Assembly: GCF_002119765.1 (NCBI RefSeq)
Contig: NZ_CP021112.1
Coordinates: forward strand, 4,582,501-4,646,500
Direction of reading: 5' to 3'
From: Pseudorhodoplanes sinuspersici
Lineage (GTDB): Bacteria; Pseudomonadota; Alphaproteobacteria; Rhizobiales; Xanthobacteraceae
Length of the DNA stretch: 64,000 nucleotides
Part shown: positions 55,797 through 63,648 of the stretch, one piece after another
How positions within the stretch are numbered: the first letter of the stretch is position 1
Layout: every line of letters starts with the position of its first letter
Notes under the pieces: generated by a model
What the model was told of the DNA's origin: nothing
The model's input: only the letters and a program-made list of their open reading frames with translations
Database searches by the model: none
Translations under genes and position numbers: made by a program

Positions 55797-56867
55797 TTGC
55801 CTGTCGTGAGTGGCCTCAAGAAAACCATCATCCGGGCGGGCCTCGAAACACTCTATTTCAGTGGCGCCCATATAGCTTTGCGGCCTTTGTTCCAGGGCGT
55901 CGGGGTGATCCTGACCCTGCATCACGTCAAGCCCTCGCGTCCCGGCACGTTCCAGCCGAACCGCCTGCTGGAGGTGGCTCCGGGATTTTTCGCCGCGGTC
56001 GTTCGGCGCCTGCGGCGATCGGGTCTCGATATCGTATCGCTCGACGAGATGCATCGGCGGCTGGTCGAGCGTGATTTCAAACGGCGGTTCGTCTGTCTGA
56101 CCTTCGACGATGGCTACCGCGATCTTTTACAATGGGCCTATCCGGTCCTGAAGAAGAACGACGTGCCGTTCGCGCTCTATGTCCCAACTGGATTTGCGGA
56201 CCGTATTGGCGAAATCTGGTGGGTGGCTTTGGAGCGCATCGTCGCCAGGAACGATCGTATCGGCCTTTACATCGACGGCGACGAGCGCCGGTTCGATTGC
56301 ACAACTGACTCCGACAAGAAGAACATTTACGAGCAGCTGTACTGGTGGCTGCGCAGCATGAAGACAGAGGATGAACTTCGTGGCGTGGTCCGGGATCTCT
56401 GCGGGCGTTACGGCGTCGACATGAAAGCGCTCTGCGAAGAGCTTTGCATGAGCTGGGAAGATATCGCAGAGCTGTCACGCGATCCTTTGGTCACCATCGG
56501 TGCGCATACTGTCAATCACCCGATCCTGAAGAAAACCAGCGATCGCGTGGCCCGTTCGGAAATGGAGATGAGCCGCGCGGTGATCGAATCCGCCATCGGC
56601 ATTCGTCCCGAACATTTCGCCTATCCGGTTGGCGATCCGACTTCGGCCGGTTCGCGTGAATTCGCGATCGCTGCCGAACTCGGCTTCAAGACGGCGGTCA
56701 CGACGCAGCCCGGCGTGCTTTTCCCCGGACATCGGGATCACTTGATGGCGCTGCCGCGTATTTCGCTTAACGGCGAATACCAGCAACTCCGCTATCTGCG
56801 GGTTCTGATGTCCGGCACGGCAACGGCGATGTGGAATGGCTTCCGCCGCCCGAAGGCCGCGGCCTAG
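55797..56867 (+). CDS. Polysaccharide deacetylase (NodB-like)
   Basis: The 356-residue product has a NodB carbohydrate-esterase family 4 domain: metal-binding and catalytic motif VCLTFDDGYRD (the second D binding zinc), LVTIGAHTVNHPILKK with the two metal histidines, and HFAYPVGDPTSAG. It opens with a segment resembling LEVAPGFFAAVVRRLRRSG before the catalytic domain. Translation seems to start at TTG 55797 or GTG 55806; neither has a strong Shine-Dalgarno. N-deacetylation of an amino-sugar in the surface polysaccharide fits the location at the end of the locus. Its TAG stop overlaps the DUF2842 gene in the palindrome CTAG. Confidence 0.87.
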   Translation: MPVVSGLKKTIIRAGLETLYFSGAHIALRPLFQGVGVILTLHHVKPSRPGTFQPNRLLEVAPGFFAAVVRRLRRSGLDIVSLDEMHRRLVERDFKRRFVCLTFDDGYRDLLQWAYPVLKKNDVPFALYVPTGFADRIGEIWWVALERIVARNDRIGLYIDGDERRFDCTTDSDKKNIYEQLYWWLRSMKTEDELRGVVRDLCGRYGVDMKALCEELCMSWEDIAELSRDPLVTIGAHTVNHPILKKTSDRVARSEMEMSRAVIESAIGIRPEHFAYPVGDPTSAGSREFAIAAELGFKTAVTTQPGVLFPGHRDHLMALPRISLNGEYQQLRYLRVLMSGTATAMWNGFRRPKAAA

Positions 56868-57073
56868 GCTTTTCGCCCGCCTTCCATCCATCTGATCAGC
56901 GGCATGGCGGGGAAGATCCAACCCATCCCGGCGACCACGTAGAAAATCCAGGCCACATAGGCGTTGGGATTGGAAAAGGCGAATTGCGCAAATGCCATCG
57001 CCAAAAGCGCCCAGGCGGTGACAAGGACCAAAAGTCCAATGGCGCCGATCAGTTTGCGGGTGCGAATAGACAT
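56864..57073 (-). CDS. DUF2842 small membrane protein
   Basis: The 69-residue product has two predicted membrane helices (residues 9-29 and 40-58) and the C-terminal MPLIRWMEGGRKA. It matches DUF2842, a small alphaproteobacterial family of unknown function. Start at the ATG at 57073 gives the standard length; longer open frame upstream lies antisense to the next gene. It is divergent from ctaA, with which it is often neighbouring, so a role around cytochrome oxidase or heme A supply is possible (inference). Confidence 0.8.
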   Translation of the reverse strand: MSIRTRKLIGAIGLLVLVTAWALLAMAFAQFAFSNPNAYVAWIFYVVAGMGWIFPAMPLIRWMEGGRKA

Positions 57074-57191
57074 GCAGATGGACTGGTTGTGGCAGCTGGG
57101 CTGCTGCCTATATGGTCCCCGCGCAATCGGCAAGATATCAAAACAAGATCGAAAGAATCGCATCGGAAACTCTGGTGCAGGACAGAAAACG

Positions 57192-58274
57192 ATGTCGCAA
57201 AGTTCCGAAAACTCACGCCTGTCCATCATCAGGATCTGGCTTCTGATTGTCGCAGCCCTTGTGGTGGGAACCTTGATCGTCGGCGGCGCGACGCGGCTGA
57301 CCGAATCTGGCCTCTCGATCGTCGAGTGGAAGCCGGTAACCGGTGTTCTGCCGCCTTTGACCGAGGCGCAATGGACGGTCGAGTTCGACAAGTACAAGCA
57401 GATCCCGCAATACCGTGAGGTCAACCGCGGGATGTCCCTGTCCGAGTTCAAGACCATCTTCTGGTGGGAATGGGCGCACCGGTTGCTGGGCCGGACCATT
57501 GGCGTCGTCTTTGCGTTGCCGTTTCTGTTCTTCCTGTGGCGTGGCTGGGTCGGCCCCGGCTTGCGCGGCCGATTGTGGCTGCTGTTCTTTCTTGGCGGCG
57601 CGCAGGGCGCGGTCGGATGGTGGATGGTGTCGTCGGGCCTCGCCGAGCGAGTCAGCGTGTCGCAATATCGTCTGGCCTTTCACATGACGCTCGCCTGCGT
57701 GATTTATGCGGCCATCATCTGGACAGTGACGCGCTTGAAGCCGATCACACCCGTGACCGCGCCCGCACGCCTGCGCACAAGCGCCGGCTTCCTCGTCGTT
57801 CTGACACTGATCCAGATTTATCTTGGTGCGCTGGTCGCCGGTCTTGATGCCGGCATGACCTACAACACATGGCCGCTGATTGACGGCGCGTTTGTTCCCG
57901 CGGCAGATCGGCTGTGGTTCGAGACACCGCTCTGGCGCAATCTGTTCGAAAACACGCTGACGGTGCAGTTCAATCATCGCATGATGGCATACCTGCTGCT
58001 GGCCTTCGGCATCTGGCATGCGATTGACGTCACGCGGGGAACGAAGGATCGCGCTGCGAAGGGGCTTGCTCATGCCTTTGCGTTTCTGCTCGTCGTACAG
58101 GCCGGGATCGGCATCATGACGTTGCTGCTGCTCGTGCCGATGTCGCTGGCTCTTTTGCATCAGGCGATGGCTATTGTGCTGCTGACCATCGCCACCATTC
58201 ATGCATCGCGATTGCTTGCGCATACACAAGCCGCTGTGCCGCTTGTCTCCGTGAAAGCGGGGACGCAGGGTTAG
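57192..58274 (+). CDS. ctaA: Heme A synthase (COX15/CtaA)
   Basis: CtaA oxidises heme O to heme A for aa3-type cytochrome c oxidase in the inner membrane. The ATG at 57192 gives a 360-residue product with eight helices. Family motifs are VGGATRLTESGLSIVEWKPVTGV, FWWEWAHRLLGR (EXXH-type heme ligand site), SVSQYRLAFHMTLA, AGLDAGMTYNTWPLIDG, QFNHRMMAYLL and LLHQAMA, giving four conserved histidines. The stop codon TAG ends at the first base of an IS terminal repeat, so the insertion may have set the exact C-terminus. Confidence 0.95.
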   Translation: MSQSSENSRLSIIRIWLLIVAALVVGTLIVGGATRLTESGLSIVEWKPVTGVLPPLTEAQWTVEFDKYKQIPQYREVNRGMSLSEFKTIFWWEWAHRLLGRTIGVVFALPFLFFLWRGWVGPGLRGRLWLLFFLGGAQGAVGWWMVSSGLAERVSVSQYRLAFHMTLACVIYAAIIWTVTRLKPITPVTAPARLRTSAGFLVVLTLIQIYLGALVAGLDAGMTYNTWPLIDGAFVPAADRLWFETPLWRNLFENTLTVQFNHRMMAYLLLAFGIWHAIDVTRGTKDRAAKGLAHAFAFLLVVQAGIGIMTLLLLVPMSLALLHQAMAIVLLTIATIHASRLLAHTQAAVPLVSVKAGTQG

Positions 58275-58276
58275 GG

Positions 58277-58480
58277 TCAGGACTCATTGATTGATCCAGA
58301 AATTACGGATTCTACGATGCAGATTGCTGACATGTAGGTGTGGGCGCAACGGTCATATCCGGTTGCGATAGGTCGCGAGCCTTTCAACTTTGCGAACATG
58401 GTCTCGATTTTGTGACGTTGTTTATACAAGGCTTTGGAGTAACGCTTCAGTGCGTTCTCTTCTGCGGCCCATAAACTTCC
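58277..58480 (-). pseudogene. IS5-family transposase, C-terminal remnant
   Basis: The last 50 or so codons contain ALYKQRHKIETMFAKLKGS and RPIATGYDRCAHTYMSAICI, the C-terminal YREK-type signature of IS5/IS427-like DDE transposases, with the catalytic glutamate in the HKIE motif. The N-terminal DDE residues are absent; sequence upstream of about 58480 has no transposase similarity I can see. The ORF stops inside the left terminal repeat. The element is not autonomous. Confidence 0.85.
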
Positions 58481-58528
58481 GGCGCCCCAGTCGTTGCCGT
58501 TGGACATGCTAAAAGTCATACTGTCAGC

Positions 58529-58885
58529 ATGACGAAGAAGGATAACCATGACGCCTATATAGCCGCCGCACCGGAGCAGTTTCGCGCCATGTTGGGCCGA
58601 CTGCGCGCACAGCTATCGCGGGCACTCCCAGACGCCGAAGAAGTCATGAAGTATGATATGCCCGGATTTCAGATCGAAGAAACGATCATCGCGGGCTATG
58701 CTGCCTTTAGTAAACAATGTGGTCTCTATGTTGACCCGGGTGCGATTGCTGCCCATGCCGACGAGATCGCTTCTTTGAAACTTAAGGCAACCAAGACCGG
58801 AGTTACATTCTCGGTGAGTAAGCCGATCACTGATGAACTGGTTGAGAAATTGGCAGTTAGTTCGCGCAGCAAAAAGGGGTTTTAG
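58529..58885 (+). CDS. DUF1801 (YdhG/YjbR-fold) protein within the IS remnant
   Basis: The 118-residue product is a full-length DUF1801 domain: YIAAAPEQFRAMLGRLRAQL, DAEEVMKYDMPGFQIEETI, IAGYAAFSKQCGLYV and a C-terminal lysine-rich helix. The family adopts a frataxin-like fold and is sometimes annotated as an iron chaperone, but no function has been proved for most members. It reads opposite to the transposase remnant and lies wholly between the two IS terminal repeats. The reading frame is intact and shows no sign of decay, so it is probably expressed. A weak Shine-Dalgarno is present. Confidence 0.82.
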   Translation: MTKKDNHDAYIAAAPEQFRAMLGRLRAQLSRALPDAEEVMKYDMPGFQIEETIIAGYAAFSKQCGLYVDPGAIAAHADEIASLKLKATKTGVTFSVSKPITDELVEKLAVSSRSKKGF

Positions 58886-59033
58886 CGACTGTCTTCGGCA
58901 ATCCAAAGTTCGGGTTACAAACCGGTGCGAACTCGAAGCGTTCGTCCAAAGCGGACATTAGCTAATCACATTTCGGATGCAGTTTGCGCTCATTGCGTCA
59001 TTCGATGCTATCGGAATTCATGGGTCCTGACCC

Positions 59034-59388
59034 GGCGCTGGGTGATCGTGCAATTCGTGCAGCATCTTGCACATCCGCCGGCCAAATTGCAGGCATGGCC
59101 GAGTGCCGATCGCGTCGGCTGGCTTGTCTTCATCGCCCGCAACATCGGCGAACAACGCTTTAACACCCTGTCGCTCCCAAAAAGGGGAGGTGGCGATAGA
59201 GGATGGGATATATCAGCGTGATACTGCAGTGAGAACTCCGCTCCGCGCCAGAGGATGCGCACTTCTACGAGCATGACAGCGTCGATCCAGGGCACGTATT
59301 AGGAATATTTTCACGTGAAACGCGAAGGCAAAGGACTGCATTTTCAATCGTTTTTTGCGCCCTTCGCCCACCCGCAACGACCAAAGCA
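59034..59388. other. Intergenic region right of the IS remnant
   Basis: No gene is supported in these 355 bases; a short open frame in 58925-59221 has non-coding composition and crosses the IS right end. One feature is a perfect 12-base palindrome TTTCACGTGAAA at 59311-59322, which could be a regulator site. The stretch is probably left from ancestral sequence between ctaA and metY. Confidence 0.5.
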
Positions 59389-59420
59389 AAAAGGCCCGGC
59401 GGATCGCGCGGGCCTTTTTT
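59389..59420. terminator. Bidirectional terminator downstream of metY
   Basis: Arms AAAAGGCCCG (59389-59398) and CGGGCCTTTT (59409-59418) form a perfect 10-base stem with a ten-base loop, with TT continuing on the forward strand and TTTGC on the reverse. It lies about 125 bases beyond the metY stop on the reverse strand and can stop transcription in both directions. Confidence 0.85.
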
Positions 59421-59447
59421 CAATCTTTCAGGGCTTTATCCCCACGT

Positions 59448-59512
59448 CAGAGCGTTTTTGAGCGACGTGAGTGCGGTATGCGGAAAGACAAACGCGTCAA
59501 AAAACGAGAGCC
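59448..59512. repeat. Palindromic intergenic repeat of the GCGTTTTC/GAAAACGC family, copy 2 (diverged)
   Basis: CAGAGCGTTTTTGAGCGACG at the left and AAACGCGTCAAAAAACGAGA at the right match the element after parC (9452-9517) at AGAGCG, GAGCGA.GTG, CGGT and AAACGCGTCAA, with substitutions that weaken the stem. It is located between the metY terminator and the metY stop. Confidence 0.6.
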
Positions 59513-59537
59513 CCGGCCTTGATTTCATCGAGGCCGG
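59513..59537 (-). terminator. Hairpin directly after the metY stop
   Basis: CCGGCCT (59513-59519) and AGGCCGG (59531-59537) form a perfect seven-base stem with an 11-base loop, eight bases beyond the metY stop on the reverse strand. No T tract follows in that direction, so this may act as a 3' stabiliser with the stronger hairpin at 59389-59420 ending the transcript. Confidence 0.5.
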
Positions 59538-59544
59538 AAAAGCT

Positions 59545-60825
59545 TTAGTTATTCAGCGCCTGTTCCAGATCAGCGATGATGTCTTCCTTGTCCTCGAGGC
59601 CGATCGAGAGCCGCACCACGTCCGGCCCCGCGCCGGCCTGAACCTTCTGCGCATCGCTCAATTGCCGGTGCGTCGTCGACGCGGGATGGATGATCAAGGA
59701 GCGCGTATCGCCGATATTGGCGAGGTGCGAGAACAATTGCACATTCGACACCAGCTTCACGCCGGCTTCGTAACCGCCCTTGAGCCCGAAGGTGAACACC
59801 GCGCCGGCGCCTTTCGGGCAATATTTCTGCGCCAGCGAATAATACTTGTCGCTGGCAAGACCCGGATAGCTGACCCAGGCGACTCCTGGTTGCTTTGACA
59901 GCCATTCCGCCACTGCCTTCGCATTGTCGCTGTGACGCTGCATGCGCAGCGGCAGGGTTTCAACGCCGGTCAGGATCAAAAACGCATTGAACGGCGACAG
60001 GGCAGGGCCGAGATCGCGCAAGCCGAGCACGCGGCAGGCAATCGCAAAAGCGAAATTGCCGAATGTCTCGTGCAGCACGATGCCCTGATATTCCGGTCGC
60101 GGTTCCGACAGCATCGGATAACGGCCTTCGCGCGACCAGTTGAACGTGCCGCCATCGACGATCATGCCGCCGACCGAATTGCCGTGACCGCCAAGAAACT
60201 TGGTCAGCGAATGCACGATGACGTCGGCACCGTAGTCAAACGGCTTGCAGAGATAGGGCGTTGCCAGCGTGTTATCGACGATCAGCGGTACGCCCGCTTT
60301 CTTGGCGATCTTCGACACTGCTTCGATATCGGTGATGACGCCGCCGGGGTTGGCGATCGATTCGATGAAAATCGCCTTGGTCTTCGGCGTGATCGCGCGT
60401 TCGAACGAGGGAATATCGTCCGGATCGGCCCACACCACGTTCCAGCCAAAGCTCTTGAAGGAGTGATTGAACTGGTTGATCGAGCCGCCGTAAAGCTTTT
60501 TCGAGGCGACGAATTCATCGCCTGGCATCATCAGCGCCTGCATCACCAGCACCTGCGCGGCATGGCCCGAGGCCGTGGCAAGCCCGGCCGTGCCGCCTTC
60601 CAGCGCGGCGATACGCTCCTCCAGCACTGCACAGGTCGGATTGCCGATGCGGGTGTAGATGTTGCCGAAGGTCTGCAGACCGAACAGCGAGGCGGCATGA
60701 TCGACGTCTTCGAACACATAGGATGTGGTCTGGTAAATCGGCGTCGCGCGCGCGCCCGTGGTCGGGTCCGGCTGCGCACCGGCATGGATGGCCAGGGTGT
60801 TGAAGCCGGGACTGCGTTCGGTCAT
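59545..60825 (-). CDS. metY: O-acetylhomoserine aminocarboxypropyltransferase (O-acetylhomoserine sulfhydrylase)
   Basis: MetY makes homocysteine (or methionine) from O-acetylhomoserine and sulfide, the direct sulfhydrylation route. The 426-residue PLP enzyme opens FNTLAIHAGAQPDPTTGARA and has YTRIGNPTCAVLEERIAALEGG, VDNTLATPYLCKPFDYGADV and the PLP lysine in HSLTKFLGGHGN. The length (longer than MetB/MetZ) and the AIHAG.QPDP start favour the O-acetylhomoserine enzyme. AGGA precedes the ATG. No SAM-II riboswitch could be found in the leader. Confidence 0.93.
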   Translation of the reverse strand: MTERSPGFNTLAIHAGAQPDPTTGARATPIYQTTSYVFEDVDHAASLFGLQTFGNIYTRIGNPTCAVLEERIAALEGGTAGLATASGHAAQVLVMQALMMPGDEFVASKKLYGGSINQFNHSFKSFGWNVVWADPDDIPSFERAITPKTKAIFIESIANPGGVITDIEAVSKIAKKAGVPLIVDNTLATPYLCKPFDYGADVIVHSLTKFLGGHGNSVGGMIVDGGTFNWSREGRYPMLSEPRPEYQGIVLHETFGNFAFAIACRVLGLRDLGPALSPFNAFLILTGVETLPLRMQRHSDNAKAVAEWLSKQPGVAWVSYPGLASDKYYSLAQKYCPKGAGAVFTFGLKGGYEAGVKLVSNVQLFSHLANIGDTRSLIIHPASTTHRQLSDAQKVQAGAGPDVVRLSIGLEDKEDIIADLEQALNN

Positions 60826-61027
60826 CGCAATATCCTTGAGGGTTGGCAGAACGACAGATTGCAGCGCAAAATTCGCGCCTGATTCAAAACTGCCGCTGGT
60901 TTATCGAAGGAGCGGGCAGGGTCAAGAAGCGCCGAACGGCGGCTGCTAATGAAGATGGTTTTCCTGCAAAACGTCAATCAGGCAGTCATTCATTCCAAAC
61001 CAGCCCGGAACTACGCAGGTATTGTTC

Positions 61028-61606
61028 TTATTGAGAATCGCTGCGCTCGGCCTTTTGTGTTGCGTCGGTCGATCCGCCTGACATCGTCCGGCGCTGCAAC
61101 GACATGCGCTGGATACCCTTGCCGAGCGGCGCACGTCTGGACGACAGGGTGCGCGAATTCACGCCCATCCACGAAATTTCGGACGACAGCCGGCCATATT
61201 CGATCTTCGGGCAGCGGTTCATCACCACCTTCATGCCGCTGGCTTCGGCCAAAGCTGCGGCCTCGTCATTGCGGACGCCAAGCTGCATCCAGATGACCTG
61301 CGGCCTTGGCGACAGCGCGACCGCCTCCTGCACGACGCCGAGCGCATGCTCCGAATTGCGGAAGATATCGACCATGTCCACGGGCTCGGGGATGTCCGAA
61401 AGCTTCGCGTAAACGAGCTGGCCCAACAGTTCCTTGCCGGCCTGGCCGGGATTGACCGGGATCATGCGATAGCCGCGTTCCAGCAGATATTTGAACGCGA
61501 AATAGCTCGGCCGGTTGGTTTTTGGCGACACCCCGACCATCGCAATGGTCTTCACGGTATTGAGGATGCCGCGAATATAGGTGTCGTTGTAAGTGTCGTG
61601 GTTCAT
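61028..61606 (-). CDS. CoA-binding domain protein (YccU-like)
   Basis: With the start at 61606 (AGGAAAG upstream) the product is 192 residues. It has a Rossmann-type CoA-binding domain like succinyl-CoA ligase alpha N-termini: TIAMVGVSPKTNRPSYFAFKYLL, RMIPVNPGQAGKELLGQLVY, VDMVDIFRNSEHALGVVQEAV and VIWMQLGVRNDEAAALAEASG, ending the conserved part VVMNRCPKIEYGRL. The C-terminal 45 residues are a basic tail. No catalytic function is known. It lies upstream of metY in the same direction with a 202-base gap, an arrangement common in Rhizobiales. Confidence 0.88.
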   Translation of the reverse strand: MNHDTYNDTYIRGILNTVKTIAMVGVSPKTNRPSYFAFKYLLERGYRMIPVNPGQAGKELLGQLVYAKLSDIPEPVDMVDIFRNSEHALGVVQEAVALSPRPQVIWMQLGVRNDEAAALAEASGMKVVMNRCPKIEYGRLSSEISWMGVNSRTLSSRRAPLGKGIQRMSLQRRTMSGGSTDATQKAERSDSQ

Positions 61607-61692
61607 TGAAAGGACTTTCCTGAAATCCCTATTTAGGAATTTCGCGTCGGACTGCAAAGCTCAAAGGACGGGAATGGCGGCGCGATGGCGGG

Positions 61693-62517
61693 TCAGCGAT
61701 CTTCCCACTTGGGTTCGCGCTTTTCGATGAAGGCACAGATGCCCTCGCTGGCGTCGCGGGTCATCATGTTCTGCGTCATGACTTCGGCGGCGTAAGCGTA
61801 GGCCTCGGCGAGGCCGAGCTCGGCCTGCCGGTAGAAAGCGCTCTTGCCGATCTTCACTGTGGCTTTCGATTTTGTGGCGAGCTTTCTTGCCAGGGCAAAG
61901 GCTTCATCGCGCTCTGTGCCAGCCGGGACGACGCGATTGACGAGACCGATGCGCGCGGCTTCGTCGGCCGAGACCGGATCGCCCGTCAGCAACATATGCA
62001 TCGCATTCTTTCGCGGTACATTGCGGGTGAGGGCAACCATCGGGGTCGAACAGAACAGCCCGATATCGACGCCGGGAGTCGCAAATCGTGCGTCGGCCGA
62101 CGCGATGGCGAGATCGCAGGTCGCGACCAGCTGGCACCCCGCGGCCGTCGCTACGCCGGAAACGACAGCGATCACCGGCTGCGGCAATGCAACGATCTTC
62201 TGCATCATCGCGCTGCAGATTGTCATGATGTGCTTGAAGTAAGCCTTGCCACCATCGGCATCCGCCCGGCGCGCCGTCAGCTCCTTGAGATCGTGTCCCG
62301 CACTGAAAGCAGGTCCATTCGCCGCGATGACCACCACGCGAATGGCGCCGTCCTGCGCGATGGAATCGAAAGCGTCGCTCAGCGCCTTGATCAGATTCTC
62401 GGAAAGACTGTTGCGTGCCGCCGGCCGGTTGAGGGTCAGCACGGCGATGTTGTCCCGATCCTCGCGCAGCAGGATGTCAGCCGCTGATGGCGTGTCGGGT
62501 TTGGCGTGAACATTCAT
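61693..62517 (-). CDS. Enoyl-CoA hydratase family protein
   Basis: The 274-residue crotonase-fold product has LTLNRPAARNSLSENLIKAL, AFSAGHDLKELTARR (first oxyanion residue) and SGVATAAGCQLVATCDLAIAS (second). In place of the catalytic glutamate motif of true hydratases, the region FATPGVDIGLFCSTPMVAL contains no PE pair, and closer relatives are often called enoyl-CoA hydratase domain-containing protein 3 (ECHDC3). Hydratase activity is therefore uncertain. The start at 62517 leaves 90 bases to the divergent thioesterase gene. It is upstream of the CoA-binding gene on the same strand. Confidence 0.87.
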   Translation of the reverse strand: MNVHAKPDTPSAADILLREDRDNIAVLTLNRPAARNSLSENLIKALSDAFDSIAQDGAIRVVVIAANGPAFSAGHDLKELTARRADADGGKAYFKHIMTICSAMMQKIVALPQPVIAVVSGVATAAGCQLVATCDLAIASADARFATPGVDIGLFCSTPMVALTRNVPRKNAMHMLLTGDPVSADEAARIGLVNRVVPAGTERDEAFALARKLATKSKATVKIGKSAFYRQAELGLAEAYAYAAEVMTQNMMTRDASEGICAFIEKREPKWEDR

Positions 62518-62607
62518 CACGAATGCGCCTTTGCACCTTTGCATCATTTCATCCGCATTGTATCCGTCCATCGCCGGCATGCGAAGGGCGGGGGGCAGGT
62601 AACACCC

Positions 62608-63057
62608 ATGACAAAACCCATCACGGTACTGCAAATGACCAAGGAGGATCTGGAAGGATTCCTTGCAAAAGAGTTTCCGCAAGCCTTCCATGCTGGCAGC
62701 GGGCTCTCTATCGAGCGCGTCGATTACGGCGATTGTCGTGTGCGGCTCGCCTATAGCGACAGGTATATAAGGCCTGGTGGCACCATTTCCGGCCCGACGA
62801 TGATGATGCTCGCCGATTTCGCGCTTTACGTAGCAATCCTGTCGGCGATCGGTCCGGTGGCACTGGCTGTTACTACCAATTTCAACATCAACTTTCTCCG
62901 CCGGCCGGAACAGCGAGACATTCTGGCTGACGCGCGGATCATGAAACTCGGCAAACGGCTGGCGGTGATGGAGGTGACACTCTATTCGGACGGGGTGGAT
63001 GAGCCCATCGCCCATGTCACCTCGACTTACTCAATTCCCCCGATTTCCGCCACTTAA
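62608..63057 (+). CDS. PaaI-type hotdog thioesterase
   Basis: The 149-residue product is a single hotdog-fold thioesterase of the PaaI family, which hydrolyses aromatic or short acyl-CoA esters. Motifs are RYIRPGGTISGPTMMMLADFALYVAIL and TTNFNINFLRRPEQRDILADARI, with the catalytic acidic residue likely the Asp in MLADFA. The ATG at 62608 has GGGGGCAGGT shortly upstream. It is divergent from the enoyl-CoA hydratase gene and 127 bases before rplM. Substrate unknown. Confidence 0.88.
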   Translation: MTKPITVLQMTKEDLEGFLAKEFPQAFHAGSGLSIERVDYGDCRVRLAYSDRYIRPGGTISGPTMMMLADFALYVAILSAIGPVALAVTTNFNINFLRRPEQRDILADARIMKLGKRLAVMEVTLYSDGVDEPIAHVTSTYSIPPISAT

Positions 63058-63073
63058 ATGAAGGTAATATAAA

Positions 63074-63140
63074 ACCTATTTTATAAGATGCTGTTTCTAT
63101 TGGGCTATTTCTCCTTCAAGTGCATTGACCAAAAATAGGT
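63074..63140 (+). promoter_or_regulatory. AT-rich leader with inverted repeat upstream of rplM
   Basis: ACCTATTTT (63074-63082) is complementary to AAAATAGGT (63132-63140), with 49 bases between. The stretch is clearly more AT-rich than the rest of the window. It may contain the rplM-rpsI promoter; L13 leaders in E. coli are autoregulated by mRNA structure, but I cannot tell whether this pairing is a true leader structure. Confidence 0.4.
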
Positions 63141-63184
63141 GCTCCTTTAGAAGCGCGCCAACGCAACTCTCCGGACAATTCGTC

Positions 63185-63646
63185 ATGAGCACCTTCTCGG
63201 CGACACCCGCCGACATCGAAAAGAAATGGATCGTCATTGACGCCACCGGCCTCGTGGTCGGGCGTCTGGCCACGATCGTCGCGATGCGCCTGCGCGGCAA
63301 GCACAAGCCGACCTTCACCCCGCACATGGACGACGGCGACAACGTCATCGTCATCAATGCGGCGAAGGTCGTGTTCACCGGCCGCAAGCGCGATCAGAAA
63401 ATGTATTACCACCACACCGGTTTCATCGGCGGCATCAAGGAACGCTCGGCGAAGTCGATTTTCGAAGGCCGCTTTCCGGAGCGCATCGTCGAGAAGGCGG
63501 TTGAGCGCATGATCCCGCGTGGCCCGCTTGGCCGCCAGCAGATGAGCAATCTGCGCGTCTATCCGGGTGCGGAACATCCGCATGAAGCCCAGAAGCCCGA
63601 GGCGCTCGATGTCGGCGCTATGAACCGCAAGAACAAGGCAGCCTGA
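63185..63646 (+). CDS. rplM: 50S ribosomal protein L13
   Basis: L13 is an early-assembly protein of the large ribosomal subunit. The ATG at 63185 gives 153 residues; an ATG-like frame opening at 63125 would add 20 residues with no support. Motifs are [73 protein letters not shown] and [12 protein letters not shown]. It is followed two bases after the stop by rpsI, the universal rplM-rpsI pair. Confidence 0.98.
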   Translation: MSTFSATPADIEKKWIVIDATGLVVGRLATIVAMRLRGKHKPTFTPHMDDGDNVIVINAAKVVFTGRKRDQKMYYHHTGFIGGIKERSAKSIFEGRFPERIVEKAVERMIPRGPLGRQQMSNLRVYPGAEHPHEAQKPEALDVGAMNRKNKAA

Positions 63647-63648
63647 TC

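Larger units (their letters stand above)
58274..59033. mobile_element. Degenerate IS5-family element with both terminal repeats enclosing a DUF1801 gene
   Basis: The left end reads GGGTCAGGACTCAT (58274-58287) and the right end, on the opposite strand, GGGTCAGGACCCAT (59033-59020): 13 of 14 bases match, with the continuation TGATT/GAATT also similar. Inside are a transposase C-terminal fragment that reads into the left repeat and an intact DUF1801 gene on the other strand. The total of 760 bases is shorter than a full IS5-type element and most of the transposase is missing. No target-site duplication is evident (TTA at left, GGC at right). It may be a decayed element that captured a gene, or the remains of two copies flanking one. 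Confidence 0.75.

Noticed and set aside
57213-58229. 338-codon reverse-strand frame within ctaA
   Set aside because: It is antisense to an unmistakable heme A synthase and its translation is Gln/His/Arg-rich without motifs.
58925-59221. 98-codon forward frame after the DUF1801 gene
   Set aside because: It crosses the right IS repeat, has no Shine-Dalgarno and shows Arg/Trp/His-rich non-coding composition.
60826-61027. SAM-II type riboswitch upstream of metY
   Set aside because: Alphaproteobacterial methionine genes often carry one, so the leader was read on the reverse strand. No SAM-II core (conserved pseudoknot with GCTAA-type end) could be found.
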